A DNA stretch of 64,000 nt from Enhydrobacter sp. Its GTDB lineage: Bacteria > Pseudomonadota > Alphaproteobacteria > Reyranellales > Reyranellaceae. The translations under genes were made by a program, and so were the position numbers. This document shows positions 37,644-46,571 of this stretch, piece after piece; positions within the stretch are counted from its first letter, which is position 1; the number at the start of each line of letters is the position of its first letter. Under the pieces are notes generated by a model. The model made no database searches and had not been told where the DNA came from. It saw nothing but the letters and a program-made list of their open reading frames with translations. Location of the stretch: positions 186,001 to 250,000 of the forward strand of contig CP075528.1 of assembly GCA_025808875.1 (NCBI GenBank), read 5' to 3'.

Positions 37644-38599
37644 TCCCGAAGGCCGAACTCCATTGTCACCTCGAAGGCTCGATTCCTCCGGCCCTGGCGC
37701 GCGAGCTGGCGCGACGCAACGGGATTGCCCTGCCGCCGGGGCTGATGCGGACCGACGGCACCTACGAGTGGACGGACTTCCTCAGCTTCCTCGACGCCTA
37801 CGACCGCGTCTGCGGCGTGCTGCGCACGGCACGGGATTTCGGCGACGTCATCCACTCCTACCTCGCTGGCGCGGCTGCGCAGGGCGCGGTCTATGTCGAG
37901 ATGTTCTGCTCGCCCGAGCGGCCGGCGGCACTCGGCATCTCCTACTCAGCCTGGCTCGCGGCGCTGGTCGACGGCATCGACCGGGCGGAGCGTGAGTTCG
38001 GCGTCGTCGGCCGCATCATCGTCGTCTGCATCAGGCACCTCGGCCCCGATCGCGCGCTGGCCGTCGTGCGCGGCATGCTGGCCGAGCCGCATCCCCATGT
38101 CGTGGGGTTCGGCATGGGCGGCGACGAGGCGAAGTTCCACAAGGTCGATTTCGCGCCGGCGTTCCGGCTGGCCCACGACAATGGCTATGGCTGCACGGTC
38201 CATGCCGGGGAGGTGAGGGGTCCGCAGAGCGTGTGGGATGCCATCCGGCACCTGCCGGTGACGCGGATCGGCCATGGCGTGCGCTCGGCCGAGGATCCCG
38301 CCCTGCTGGACGAACTGGCCCGCCGGGGAACGGTGCTCGAAGTGTGCCCCGGCAGCAACGTCGCCCTGGGGCTCTATCCGAATCGCGATGCACATCCTCT
38401 GCATCGCTTGATCGCGGCGGGCGTGCGGGTCACGCTCAACTCCGACGATCCGCCGTTCTTCCATACGACGCTGGGGGCGGAATACGATCTGGCGGGCCTG
38501 GGCGAGGGCGCCCTGCGGCGCATCACCCGCACGTCGATCGAGGCGTCGTTCGCCGACGAGGCGACCAGGAGGCGACTGTTGGAGGGGATGCAGCCATGA
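37640..38599 (+). CDS. add: Adenosine deaminase
   Basis: 319-residue zinc deaminase converting adenosine and deoxyadenosine to the inosine forms. HCHLEGSIPP at the N-terminus gives two zinc His, CTVHAGEVRGPQSV near residue 191 gives the third His and catalytic Glu, IGHGVRSAED near residue 212 the catalytic His, and LNSDDPPFF near residue 271 the final Asp ligand. The start is a GTG overlapping the previous stop. Because the phosphorylase in this region is of the 6-oxopurine type, this enzyme is the expected entry point for adenosine. An adenine deaminase role is less likely from the motif set. Confidence 0.9.
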   Translation: MIPKAELHCHLEGSIPPALARELARRNGIALPPGLMRTDGTYEWTDFLSFLDAYDRVCGVLRTARDFGDVIHSYLAGAAAQGAVYVEMFCSPERPAALGISYSAWLAALVDGIDRAEREFGVVGRIIVVCIRHLGPDRALAVVRGMLAEPHPHVVGFGMGGDEAKFHKVDFAPAFRLAHDNGYGCTVHAGEVRGPQSVWDAIRHLPVTRIGHGVRSAEDPALLDELARRGTVLEVCPGSNVALGLYPNRDAHPLHRLIAAGVRVTLNSDDPPFFHTTLGAEYDLAGLGEGALRRITRTSIEASFADEATRRRLLEGMQP

Positions 38600-39450
38600 G
38601 CATGCGAAGGATTCTTCTGCTGGGCGTCGTCGCGACGGCATTGTCGGCGGGCGCCGCGCAAGGCCAGGAAGCGACGCCGCAGCGCGATTCGCTGCTGGCC
38701 ACGCTGTGGACGCAGCGTTCCGTCGAGTTCAAGGGCAACGCGCTCGGCATTTACACGCTGGCGCGCATCCAGCTCGACCGCGCGCTCGAGGACAGGAAAT
38801 GGACGGCGGCGCCGGCCGAGCAGAAGGGCGACTTCGCCAACCTGCCGCCCGCCGTGATCCTCGACCTCGACGAGACCGTGCTCGACAACTCGAAGTACCA
38901 GGTCTGGATGATGAAGAACGACCAGACCTTCAGCACCAGGACCTGGAACCAGTTCTGCGCCGACCAGATCTCGACCGCCGTTCCCGGCGCGCTCGAGTTC
39001 ATCAAGTACGCCGAATCCAGGGGCGTGAAGGTCTTCTACATCACCAACCGCGATGCCGCGACCGAGAAGGACACGCGCGAGAACATGGCCAAGCTCGGCT
39101 TCCCGCTCGGCGGCAACGTCGACACCTTCCTGATGCAGCGCGAGAAGCCGGAGTGGGGCAGCGCCAAGGGTACGCGCCGTGCCGTCGTCGCCAGGGACTA
39201 TCGCGTACTGCTGAACATCGGCGACAATTTCGGCGACTTCGACGACCGCTATCGCGGCAGCGAAGCCGAGCGGCTCAAGGCCTTCGACGACGACAAGGAG
39301 CGCTGGGGCCGGGAATGGCTGGTGATCGCCAACCCGACCTACGGCTCGTTCGACCTCGCGCCGTTCGGCTACGACTTCAAGAAGTCGCGCGACGAGCAGC
39401 GGCGGGCCAAGTGGGACGTTCTGGAGGGCTGGTCGGGGCCGAAGCAGTAG
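38596..39450 (+). CDS. Secreted class C acid phosphatase / 5'-nucleotidase, e(P4)-like
   Basis: 284-residue HAD-superfamily phosphatase. A Sec signal peptide covers about residues 1-24 (LLLGVVATALSAGAAQGQ). The catalytic motif VILDLDETVLDN is near residue 95 and YITNRD near residue 145. Haemophilus e(P4), a relative, releases nucleosides from NMN and nucleotides outside the membrane. Unlike e(P4) there is no lipobox Cys, so this one should be soluble in the periplasm. As last gene of the deoA operon, it plausibly makes nucleosides for the ABC importer. The ATG overlaps the add stop by four bases. Confidence 0.92.
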   Translation: MSMRRILLLGVVATALSAGAAQGQEATPQRDSLLATLWTQRSVEFKGNALGIYTLARIQLDRALEDRKWTAAPAEQKGDFANLPPAVILDLDETVLDNSKYQVWMMKNDQTFSTRTWNQFCADQISTAVPGALEFIKYAESRGVKVFYITNRDAATEKDTRENMAKLGFPLGGNVDTFLMQREKPEWGSAKGTRRAVVARDYRVLLNIGDNFGDFDDRYRGSEAERLKAFDDDKERWGREWLVIANPTYGSFDLAPFGYDFKKSRDEQRRAKWDVLEGWSGPKQ

Positions 39451-39459
39451 CGCAGGGCG

Positions 39460-40674
39460 TTATAGCGTCTCCGGATCGAGCGTATAGAGATCCTGCGCGC
39501 GCCCGATGCCGCGCAGCGCGAAGCGCCCGACGGAGACCAGCCCCCCGCGCTCGCTTGACGGCAGGGCGGCGGCGAACGCCGAGGACACCAGCACCGGCCG
39601 ATCGACCGAGCGGCACATCGAGGCGATGCGGCTGGTTTCGTTGACCGCCGGGCCGACGACGGTGAAGTCGAGGCGCTCGGTGCTGCCGATGTTGCCGTAG
39701 AACACCTCGCCGACATGCAGGCCGAGATAGACCGATGTCGTCGGCCGTTCCTCGGCGCGCCGCCGCTCGTTCAGCGCCGCGATCCGCCGGCGCAGGCTCG
39801 CCTCGGCCTTCAGCGCGTGCCGGCATGCCTCGGCCGGATCGTCGGCACGGAAGATCGCCAGCGTGCCGTCGCCGATCAGTTTCAGCACGTCGCCGCCCGC
39901 CTCGTGGACGGCGGAGATCACCGCCTCGGCATAGTCGTTCAGCAGCGGAATGACCTCGCCGGGCGGGGCCGTGTCGGTGATCGCGGTGAAGCCGCGCAGA
40001 TCGGAGAACCAGAGCACCGCCTCGATGCGGTCGGCGACGCCGCGCCTGATGCGGCCGTCGAGCACGCGCCGGCCGGCGTCGCGTCCGAGATAGACCTCGA
40101 CCAGGGTGCCGGCGACGCGCGCCAGGGCGGCGCCCTTGAGCGCGAGCCCCAGCGCCGGCACCAGGCGCCGCAATGCGGCGATGTCGGCGTCGCCGAAGCC
40201 GCCCTCGTGCCGCGTCGACCAGGACGAATAGAAGCTGTCCATCTCGCCGATCGTCCCCGCCGGCGCGAAGCGATGCACGAGCGCCAGGTAGTCCGTGTAG
40301 CCCTCCGCCCGCATCTCCTCTATGGCGTCGAACCCGGCCGGCTCGCCGGCGCGGATGCGGTGGCGCAATTCCTCCTCGCCGGTCTGCAGCAGGCGGTAGA
40401 AGGGGCTGCGCTGCCAGGTCTCGGCGCGTTCGCCCTCGTCGCTGCGGCCGTAGTTCTGCGCCGCGTCCTCCGATGCGCCGTCGTCGCGCCACCGGAAGAC
40501 CCGGCCCTCGTGGACCGGATGCAGCGTGTCGAGAAGGGCGATTGCCCGGCCGAGCGGCAAGCCGTGGCCGGCGCACTTCTCGCAGAAGGCGCGCAGCAGG
40601 TCGGGCTCGGGCGTCCCTTCCAGGCCGCGTCGCACGAGCCAGTCGGCGATCCGCTCGACTTGGGCAGTGTCCAT
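39460..40674 (-). CDS. Class III adenylate/guanylate cyclase
   Basis: 404-residue soluble protein. Residues about 1-205 form a regulatory region without recognisable sensor motif but resembling the N-terminus of alphaproteobacterial cyclases (TWQRSPFYRLLQ, GEMDSFYSSWST). Residues about 215-395 are the cyclase homology domain with both metal Asp residues (WFSDLRGFT and LIGDGTLAIF) and the transition-state Asn/Arg (VVGPAVNETSRI), so it should be active. Product and trigger are not readable. It converges on the acid phosphatase gene with nine bases between, and is divergent from the CBS gene. Confidence 0.92.
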   Translation of the reverse strand: MDTAQVERIADWLVRRGLEGTPEPDLLRAFCEKCAGHGLPLGRAIALLDTLHPVHEGRVFRWRDDGASEDAAQNYGRSDEGERAETWQRSPFYRLLQTGEEELRHRIRAGEPAGFDAIEEMRAEGYTDYLALVHRFAPAGTIGEMDSFYSSWSTRHEGGFGDADIAALRRLVPALGLALKGAALARVAGTLVEVYLGRDAGRRVLDGRIRRGVADRIEAVLWFSDLRGFTAITDTAPPGEVIPLLNDYAEAVISAVHEAGGDVLKLIGDGTLAIFRADDPAEACRHALKAEASLRRRIAALNERRRAEERPTTSVYLGLHVGEVFYGNIGSTERLDFTVVGPAVNETSRIASMCRSVDRPVLVSSAFAAALPSSERGGLVSVGRFALRGIGRAQDLYTLDPETL

Positions 40675-40774
40675 CGTCTCTTAATAGGCCATTGCCCGCG
40701 GACCTTTAAGGGGATCGCGTCGAGGCGCCGCCGCCCCGGTGCAACCGCCGGCCGCCTCGCGCATTGGATTGGGC

Positions 40775-41212
40775 ATGCGGGTTTCGGAGATCATGACGCG
40801 CGGCGTCGAGACCATTGCGCCGGCCGCCTCGCTGCAGCAGGCGGCGGCTGCGATGGAGGCCATGGGCGTCGGCTCGCTGCCGGTCTGCGAGGGCGGGCGA
40901 TTGGTCGGCGCCATCACCGATCGGGATATCGTGGTGCGCGGCGTCGCGGCCGGGGTCGTGCCGGTCGACGGCTTCGTGCGCGACTGCATGACCGAGGACA
41001 TCGCCTATGCCTTCGAGGACGAGGATGCCGAGGCGGTGCTGGAACGCATGAAGGTGCTGCAGGTGCGGCGCCTGGCCATCCTCGACCGTGACAGGAGGCT
41101 CGTCGGCATCGTGTCGCTGGGCGACGTCGCCACCGAGCCGCGCGCGGCGGGCCTGGCCTCCGTCGGTGCCGCGCTCGAGGAAATCTCCGAACCGTCGCGG
41201 CCCCGCAAGTAG
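40775..41212 (+). CDS. Two-CBS-domain protein
   Basis: 145-residue protein made of two CBS domains (about residues 5-60 and 70-125): MRVSEIMTRGVETI, GSLPVCEGGRLVGAITDRDIV, then VRDCMTED and RRLAILDRDRRLVGIVSLGDVA. Stand-alone CBS pairs bind adenine nucleotides and modulate partner proteins; the partner is unknown. I chose the ATG at 40775 because it begins the conserved MRVSEIM start; a GTG 36 bases upstream adds only non-conserved residues. It converges on the gamma-glutamyltransferase gene with one base between stops. Confidence 0.9.
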   Translation: MRVSEIMTRGVETIAPAASLQQAAAAMEAMGVGSLPVCEGGRLVGAITDRDIVVRGVAAGVVPVDGFVRDCMTEDIAYAFEDEDAEAVLERMKVLQVRRLAILDRDRRLVGIVSLGDVATEPRAAGLASVGAALEEISEPSRPRK

Positions 41213-41213
41213 C

Positions 41214-42818
41214 TCAGACGGGCACGCAGTATCCGTCGCGCCTCGGGTCGCAGCCGCCGGTGAGCATGCCGGTGGCCGGGTCGATCGCGACGCCCTGCAT
41301 GCCGCCCACCCTCATCGTCCAGTCCGGACCGCCGCTCAGGTCGTGGCCGCGGGCGCGCAGCTCCTGCAGCACCTGCGGCTCGACGCGCGATTCGAGCAGC
41401 ACGGCGCGGCCGTCGTTCAGCCGGGCGCGCGGCGCCTCGATTGCCTGCTGCAGGGCAAGCCCGTAATCGACGTGCTGCACGAAGGCCTGCGGCTGGGTCT
41501 GCAGGATGCCGTAGCTGCCCGGCGTGCCGAGCGCCAGCACGGGCGCCTCGCCCCTGGTCACGATCGACGGCGCGACGCAGACCGGCATCATGTCGCCCCG
41601 CTTGACCCGATTGGGGCTCTGCGGATTGACGTCGGCCCAGTAGAGGAAGTTGTTGAGGCAGAGGCCGGTGCCCGGCACCACGACACCGGAGCCGAACACG
41701 CTGCCGAGGCTCTGCGTCACGCAGATCATGTTGCCCTCGGCGTCGGCGATGGAGAAGGAGGTGGTGTGGCCCTCCTCCGTGACCTCAGGCGTCCATTGCT
41801 CGGTCGGGCCGCTGACCGGCTTGCCGTCGCGCACGCGCACGCGCAGCGCCGCGACAGGGCCGTCCGACAGCAGCTCGGCGAGTTTCTGCCGGCTCGGCAC
41901 GCCGGTGCGGATGCGCACGCCGGCGGCGATGCGGATGGCGCGCAGCACCGTATCGAGATGCTCGACGCCGTTGCGCGGCATGCCGGAGAAGTCGAAGCCT
42001 TCGAGGATGCGCAGCGTCAGGAGGTACTGGAACGCCTCGCAGGGCGGCGCCGGCACGTGCACGGTGAGCCCGCGATAGTCGGCCGAGACCGGATCCTGCC
42101 ACTCCGCGCGCATGTCCTTCAGGTCGTCGAGCGTGAGCGTGCCGCCCAGTTCGCGCAGGCGGTCGACGATCCTGGCGCCGAGCGCGCCGCCATAGAGCAG
42201 GCCCGGCCCTTCCGCCGCCAGCGCCTCGAGCGTGCCGGCGAGCTCGGGCTGTCTGAGAACGGCGCCGAGCCTCGGCGTGCCGCCGCCGATGCCCCCGAGA
42301 TAGACGCGGCTCCATTCGGGGTGCAGCGCGCCGTGGCCGCGCAATTCGCCGGTGACGCCGGCGATCTCCTCGACGTTGAACTCGATCAGCGGGAAGCCGT
42401 CGCGCGCCAGCCTGATCGCCGGCGCGAACAGCTCGGGAAGCTTTCGCGTGCCGTAGGCCGACACCATCTCGCACCAGCCCGCGAGGTTGCCGGGCGAGCC
42501 CACGGCGATCGGCCCGCGCAGCAGCTGGGCGCGGTTGTTCAGGCGATCGAGCGGGAAGGCGCGCGGGATGCGGCCCATGAAGTTGAGCGACCGCACGCGC
42601 CTCTCGCGGGCGATGTAGCAGGTCGAGGTGCCCTGGCCGGCGAGGCCGGACATGTAGGGCTCGACGACGTTGAGCGCCGCCGCCGTCGCCGCCGCGGCAT
42701 CGAAGGCGTTGCCGCCGTTGCCGAGGATGCGCGCACCGGCCGCCGCCGCCAGCGGATGCGCCGCCGCCACCATTCCGTGCCGCGATGTGACGGTCGGACG
42801 CTTGCCATGCTGCAACAT
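41214..42818 (-). CDS. Gamma-glutamyltransferase family protein
   Basis: 534-residue Ntn-hydrolase proenzyme. ANG-type opening ([28 protein letters not shown]) is followed by the expected autocleavage point at [13 protein letters not shown] with nucleophile Thr352. [19 protein letters not shown] and [14 protein letters not shown] belong to the small subunit. There is no signal peptide, so it belongs to the cytoplasmic group that acts on gamma-glutamyl or acyl compounds other than glutathione; substrate unknown. The residue after Thr-Thr is Ser instead of the common His. It is divergent from pantothenate kinase. Confidence 0.9.
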   Translation of the reverse strand: MLQHGKRPTVTSRHGMVAAAHPLAAAAGARILGNGGNAFDAAAATAAALNVVEPYMSGLAGQGTSTCYIARERRVRSLNFMGRIPRAFPLDRLNNRAQLLRGPIAVGSPGNLAGWCEMVSAYGTRKLPELFAPAIRLARDGFPLIEFNVEEIAGVTGELRGHGALHPEWSRVYLGGIGGGTPRLGAVLRQPELAGTLEALAAEGPGLLYGGALGARIVDRLRELGGTLTLDDLKDMRAEWQDPVSADYRGLTVHVPAPPCEAFQYLLTLRILEGFDFSGMPRNGVEHLDTVLRAIRIAAGVRIRTGVPSRQKLAELLSDGPVAALRVRVRDGKPVSGPTEQWTPEVTEEGHTTSFSIADAEGNMICVTQSLGSVFGSGVVVPGTGLCLNNFLYWADVNPQSPNRVKRGDMMPVCVAPSIVTRGEAPVLALGTPGSYGILQTQPQAFVQHVDYGLALQQAIEAPRARLNDGRAVLLESRVEPQVLQELRARGHDLSGGPDWTMRVGGMQGVAIDPATGMLTGGCDPRRDGYCVPV

Positions 42819-42894
42819 GATCGCTACCCCCAGCGCAGGGCGGATCGTGCCCGCTCGCGACTGGGGCGGCCAGCGCGAATTTCGGAGGAGTGGG

Positions 42895-43836
42895 ATGCGC
42901 GCCGACGCATATCGAACCTTCACGCGGGCCGAATGGGCGCAGCTGCGCGCCAACACGCCGTTGACGCTGTCGCAGGACGATCTGGTCTCGCTGCGCGGCC
43001 TGAACGACAAGGTCTCGCTGGACGAGATCGCCGACGTCTACCTGCCGCTGTCGCGCCTGCTCAACCTGCATGTGCGCGCGGCGCGCAACCTCAACAGCGT
43101 CTCCGACACCTTCCTCGGCCGGCCGATCGTCGGCCACACCTACGTCATCGCCGTCGCCGGCAGCGTGGCGGTCGGCAAGAGCACCTTCGCCCGCATCCTG
43201 CAGGCGCTGATGGCGCGCTGGCCGGACCATCCCGAGGTCGACCTGGTGACGACCGACGGCTTCCTCTATCCGCTGCGCGAGCTCGAGCAGCGCCAGTTGA
43301 TGCGCCGCAAGGGCTTCCCCGAGAGCTACGACCTCAAGCGCATGGTGCAGTTCCTGTCCGACATCAAGGCGGGCGCGGCCGAGGCACGGGCGCCGATCTA
43401 CTCGCACGAGGCCTACGACATCGTGCCCGACCGCTGGCAGGCGGTGCGCCGTCCCGACGTGCTGATCTTCGAGGGCTTGAACGTCCTGCAGCCGGGCGTC
43501 GCCCCCGGCTCGCCGGGCCGGCCGGCCTCGGTGATCCTGTCGGATTTCTTCGACTTCTCGATCTATCTCGACGCCGACAGCGGCGACATCGCCGCCTGGT
43601 ATCTCGACCGCTTCCTGCTGCTGCACCGCACGGCCTTCCAGAAGCCCGCCTCGTACTTCCACCACTACAAGGACCTCGGGCCCGACGAGGCGCGTGAGGT
43701 CGGACGGCGCATCTGGTCGGAGATCAACGAGGTGAACCTGCGCGAGAACATCCTGCCGACCCGCGAGCGCGCCCATGTCGTGCTGCGCAAGGGTGCGGAC
43801 CACGCCATCGCCGACGTATCCTTGCGGCAGCTCTGA
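42895..43836 (+). CDS. coaA: Pantothenate kinase, type I (CoaA)
   Basis: 313-residue P-loop kinase that phosphorylates pantothenate in the first step of coenzyme A synthesis. Walker [11 protein letters not shown] is near residue 90, TTDGFLYP near residue 120, and the RKGFPESYD and DIVPDRWQ blocks follow. Length matches the family. A strong ribosome site (CGGAGGAG) precedes the ATG at 42895. The luciferase-like gene starts 17 bases after its stop, so they may share a transcript, though functions differ. Confidence 0.95.
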   Translation: MRADAYRTFTRAEWAQLRANTPLTLSQDDLVSLRGLNDKVSLDEIADVYLPLSRLLNLHVRAARNLNSVSDTFLGRPIVGHTYVIAVAGSVAVGKSTFARILQALMARWPDHPEVDLVTTDGFLYPLRELEQRQLMRRKGFPESYDLKRMVQFLSDIKAGAAEARAPIYSHEAYDIVPDRWQAVRRPDVLIFEGLNVLQPGVAPGSPGRPASVILSDFFDFSIYLDADSGDIAAWYLDRFLLLHRTAFQKPASYFHHYKDLGPDEAREVGRRIWSEINEVNLRENILPTRERAHVVLRKGADHAIADVSLRQL

Positions 43837-43853
43837 AAGGGAGGAACGACGGA

Positions 43854-44933
43854 ATGCGCAGGCTGGAGTTCGGCTGGTTCCTGCCGACGGCGGGCGACAC
43901 CACGGCCTACGGGCTCGCCTCGGCACTGGTCGCGCCGTCGCTGCCGCTGTTCGACCGGATCGTCGCCGCCGCCGAGAAGGCCGGCTTCGAATACATGCTG
44001 GTGCCGGTGCAGACCGCCTGCTGGGAGGCCTGGATCTCGAGCGCCATGATGGTGGCGCGCTCGAAGACGATGCGCATGCTGGTCGCGGCGCGGCCCTCCT
44101 ACATCAACCCCGTGCTGATGGCGAAGATGATCGCGACCTTCGACCAGCTCTCGGGCGGGCGCATCTGCATCAACCTGATCGCGGGCCAAAGCGAGGCCGA
44201 GAACGCGCAGGAAGGCGTGAAGTGGGGCAAGGAAGAGCGCTACGAGATCATGGACGAGGAGGTCTCGATCCTGAAGGCGCTGTGGACCACGCGGGGGCCG
44301 CTCCACTACGATGGCAAGTTCTACCAGCTCAAGGGCGCGCAGATCCGGCCCCAGCCGCTGCAGAAGCCGCATCCGAAGTTCTACCTCGGCGGCGGCAGCC
44401 GGCAGGCCTGGGAGATCTCGGCCAGGCATTCCGACGTGCATCTCTTCTGGGGCGACACCTACGAGCGCATTCGCGCCAACATGGCCGAGATCCGCGGCAT
44501 GGCGGCGAGGCACGGCCGCGAGAACGACATCGGCTTCGGCATGCGCCTGCAGATCGTCTGCCGGCCGACCGAGAAGGAGGCGTGGGACTTCGCGCACGAG
44601 CTGGTGGCGCATGCCAGCGAGGCGCAGAAGGCCTTCGTGAAGCAGCACTTCGCCACCTCCGAGGCCAATCGCCGGGTGCGCGAGCTGGCGGCGACGGGCG
44701 AGGTCATCGAGCGCAACCTGTGGACCGGCATCACCCAGGTCCGGCCGGGCGCCGGCATCGCCATCGTCGGCGACCCCGAGCAATGCGCCCGGACCTTGCA
44801 GGATTTCATCGACCTCGGCTGTCACTCCTTCTGCCTCTCGGGCTATCTTCACGACGAGGAAGCCGAGCGTTTCGGCAAATGGGTGATGCCGATCCTGCGC
44901 GAGCGCAACCGCGAGCGCATGCCGGCGGCTTGA
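43854..44933 (+). CDS. LLM-class flavin-dependent monooxygenase, SsuD-like
   Basis: 359-residue luciferase-like enzyme resembling FMNH2-dependent alkanesulfonate monooxygenase: GWFLPTAGDT at the start, AARPSYINPVLMAKMIATFDQLSGGRICINLIAG near residues 78-110, and FYLGGGSRQAWE near residue 178. It should be cytoplasmic and need a flavin reductase, none of which is adjacent. It is followed 11 bases later by the uncharacterised 351-residue protein and then the UGSC selenoprotein, forming a likely three-gene unit. That suggests a role in oxidising or detoxifying a small sulfur-, selenium- or carbon compound, but the substrate is not known. Confidence 0.9.
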   Translation: MRRLEFGWFLPTAGDTTAYGLASALVAPSLPLFDRIVAAAEKAGFEYMLVPVQTACWEAWISSAMMVARSKTMRMLVAARPSYINPVLMAKMIATFDQLSGGRICINLIAGQSEAENAQEGVKWGKEERYEIMDEEVSILKALWTTRGPLHYDGKFYQLKGAQIRPQPLQKPHPKFYLGGGSRQAWEISARHSDVHLFWGDTYERIRANMAEIRGMAARHGRENDIGFGMRLQIVCRPTEKEAWDFAHELVAHASEAQKAFVKQHFATSEANRRVRELAATGEVIERNLWTGITQVRPGAGIAIVGDPEQCARTLQDFIDLGCHSFCLSGYLHDEEAERFGKWVMPILRERNRERMPAA

Positions 44934-44944
44934 GGAGCACTACC

Positions 44945-46000
44945 GTGCGTCTGACGTCGAGAAGCTACGAAGCCGAGAGCATTGCCGCCGTTCAGGAGCT
45001 CTATCACTCCAACGGCTGGACCGACGGGCTGCCGATCGTGCCGCCGACGCCCGAGGCGGTGGAGGAGTGCCTGGCTTGGGCGATGATGCCGCCTGACCAG
45101 CTGATCGGCGTCGAGCCGGTGCGGGGCGTCGCCATCACCGCCGAGAAGATCGCCGTCAACTCGGTGATGGCCGGCTGCCTGCCCATGCACTTTCCCGTCG
45201 TGGTGACGGCCTGGACCGCCATGATGCAGGAGCCGTTCCTGATGCACGGCGCCACCGCCAGCACCGGCGGCTGCGCCGTGCTGGTGATCTTGAACGGGCC
45301 CATTCGGCTCGAGATCGGCGCCAGCGGCGGATTCAATGCCTTGGGCAACAGCGATCGCGCGACGGCCGCCATCGGGCGCGCCGTGCGGCTGTGCCTGATC
45401 AACCTGATGGACGTGCGGCCGGGCGTGATCGACCGCTCGACCCTGGGGCACCCCGGCAAGTTCAGTTACTGCATCGCCGAGGACGAGGAGGACACGACCT
45501 GGCTGCCGCTGCATGCCGTGCGCGGGGTCGAGCGTGAGGCATCAGCGGTAACCGTGATGGCGGCCGGCGCACCACGCCAGATCATGAACGAGTGGACGAC
45601 GAAGCCGGAAGAGATCCTGGAGACGTTCGCCGCCGAAATGCGTGCCAACATGCGCCACTATTCGATCCATCCCGGCAACTATGCACTGGTCATTCCCAGG
45701 CAGCTGCGCGAGCACCTGCAGGCGGCGCAGTGGAGCAAGACGGACATCGCCGAGTTCATCCACCGGCGCGCGCGCATTCATCGCCGCGAATGGGCCGAGG
45801 TCGGCAAGGGCGCGGTCGTGCGCGACCGCGGCGACAGCGTCTACACGGCGATGGAATCGCCCGACCAGCTCCTGGTCGTGGCAGCCGGCGGGCCGGCTGG
45901 CGGCTTCGGCGCCGTCATCCCGCCGTGGCTCGGCGACAAGAGCCACGCCGTCACGCTGCCGGTCGGCGCCTGCATCGACTGCGAACCGCCGAAGAAGTAG
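44945..46000 (+). CDS. Uncharacterised protein with C-terminal CIDC motif, selenoprotein partner
   Basis: 351-residue soluble protein I cannot assign. Conserved-looking blocks are NGWTDGLPIVPPTPEAVEE near residue 22, GVAITAEKIAVNSVMAGCLP near residue 58, HGATASTGGCAVLVILNGP near residue 102 and HPGKFSYCIAEDEE near residue 167. It ends in GACIDCEPPKK, a CxxC pair at residues 343 and 346, placed like the flexible C-terminal redox pair of some reductases. The start is a GTG with a good ribosome site (GAGGAG). It lies 11 bases upstream of the UGSC selenoprotein and is very probably its functional partner. The redox role is inference from the Cys residues and the context. Confidence 0.8.
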   Translation: MRLTSRSYEAESIAAVQELYHSNGWTDGLPIVPPTPEAVEECLAWAMMPPDQLIGVEPVRGVAITAEKIAVNSVMAGCLPMHFPVVVTAWTAMMQEPFLMHGATASTGGCAVLVILNGPIRLEIGASGGFNALGNSDRATAAIGRAVRLCLINLMDVRPGVIDRSTLGHPGKFSYCIAEDEEDTTWLPLHAVRGVEREASAVTVMAAGAPRQIMNEWTTKPEEILETFAAEMRANMRHYSIHPGNYALVIPRQLREHLQAAQWSKTDIAEFIHRRARIHRREWAEVGKGAVVRDRGDSVYTAMESPDQLLVVAAGGPAGGFGAVIPPWLGDKSHAVTLPVGACIDCEPPKK

Positions 46001-46011
46001 AAGAGGCCAGC

Positions 46012-46536
46012 ATGGTGTTCCGCGTACTCGACCCGACGATGGAGAAGGCGGCGCCGGCCGGTCGGCCGGCCCCGCGCCTCGACACGCTCGAAGGCAAGAC
46101 GGTGGGCTTCATCTCCAACGGCAAGGAAGGCACCAAGGGCTTCTTTCGCCATCTTGACGAGCGGCTGCGCCGCGACTTCGGAGTCAAAGACGTGGTGTTG
46201 CGCGTAAAGTCGAACTACAGCGCGCCGGCCGACCAGCACATCGTCGACGAGATCAGGAACTGGGACGCGGTCGTCACCGGCCTCGGGGATTGAGGCTCCT
46301 GCTCATCGTGCAGTCTGCACGACGCCGTCACCGCAGAGCGCCTCGGAGTCCCCGCCGTCGCGGTGATGACCACGCGCTTCGTCAGCGCCGCCGAGATGAT
46401 GGGCCGCGTTCTCGGCCTGCCGGGCTACCGGTTCGCGATCATCGACCACCCGGTGAGCAGCGCCACCGACGCCGAGCTGGCCGATCGGGCGCGGGCGACC
46501 CTGGAGCAGGGCCGCGGCCTGTTGCTCGGGGACTGA
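46012..46536 (+). CDS. UGSC-family selenoprotein (in-frame UGA = selenocysteine 94)
   Basis: 174-residue protein read from the ATG at 46012 through an in-frame TGA at 46291-46293 to the TGA at 46534-46536. The residues around the UGA read TGLGD-U-GSCSSCSLHD, matching the known UGSC (seleno)protein family, in which Sec takes the first position of a CxxC-like redox motif (Cys in non-seleno members). The sequence before the UGA (EGKTVGFISNGKEG, NWDAVVTGLGD) and after it (LGVPAVAVMTTRFV, LGLPGYRFAIIDHP) forms one continuous fold of normal length. A perfect SECIS hairpin follows the UGA. A GAGG ribosome site precedes the ATG. SelA, SelB, SelC and SelD are not in the window. Confidence 0.9.
46291..46293 (+). 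other. Selenocysteine codon (recoded UGA)
   Basis: In-frame TGA at codon 94 of the UGSC-family gene. Stopping here would remove the conserved redox site and the C-terminal half of the family. The reading frame stays open for 80 further codons with clear family-like sequence, and the recoding hairpin lies at the standard distance. Confidence 0.88.
46306..46322 (+). promoter_or_regulatory. Bacterial SECIS element
   Basis: TCGTGCA-GTC-TGCACGA forms a perfect 7-bp stem with a GUC apical loop. The loop G is 20 bases after the UGA, inside the 16-37 base window known for bacterial SECIS elements. The loop region GC-AGUCU-GC closely resembles the GC-AGGUCU-GC loop of E. coli fdhF, where a loop G also lies 20 bases past its UGA. 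SelB binding is inferred from this structure. Confidence 0.85.
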
Positions 46537-46571
46537 AGCAACCTCGGGGCGGCCCCGGCGTTGGGCTGCCC

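Noticed and set aside
46012..46293. A complete 93-residue protein ending at the UGA
   Set aside because: It would lack the redox motif and C-terminal half of the UGSC family; the hairpin and the conserved-looking read-through sequence support recoding.
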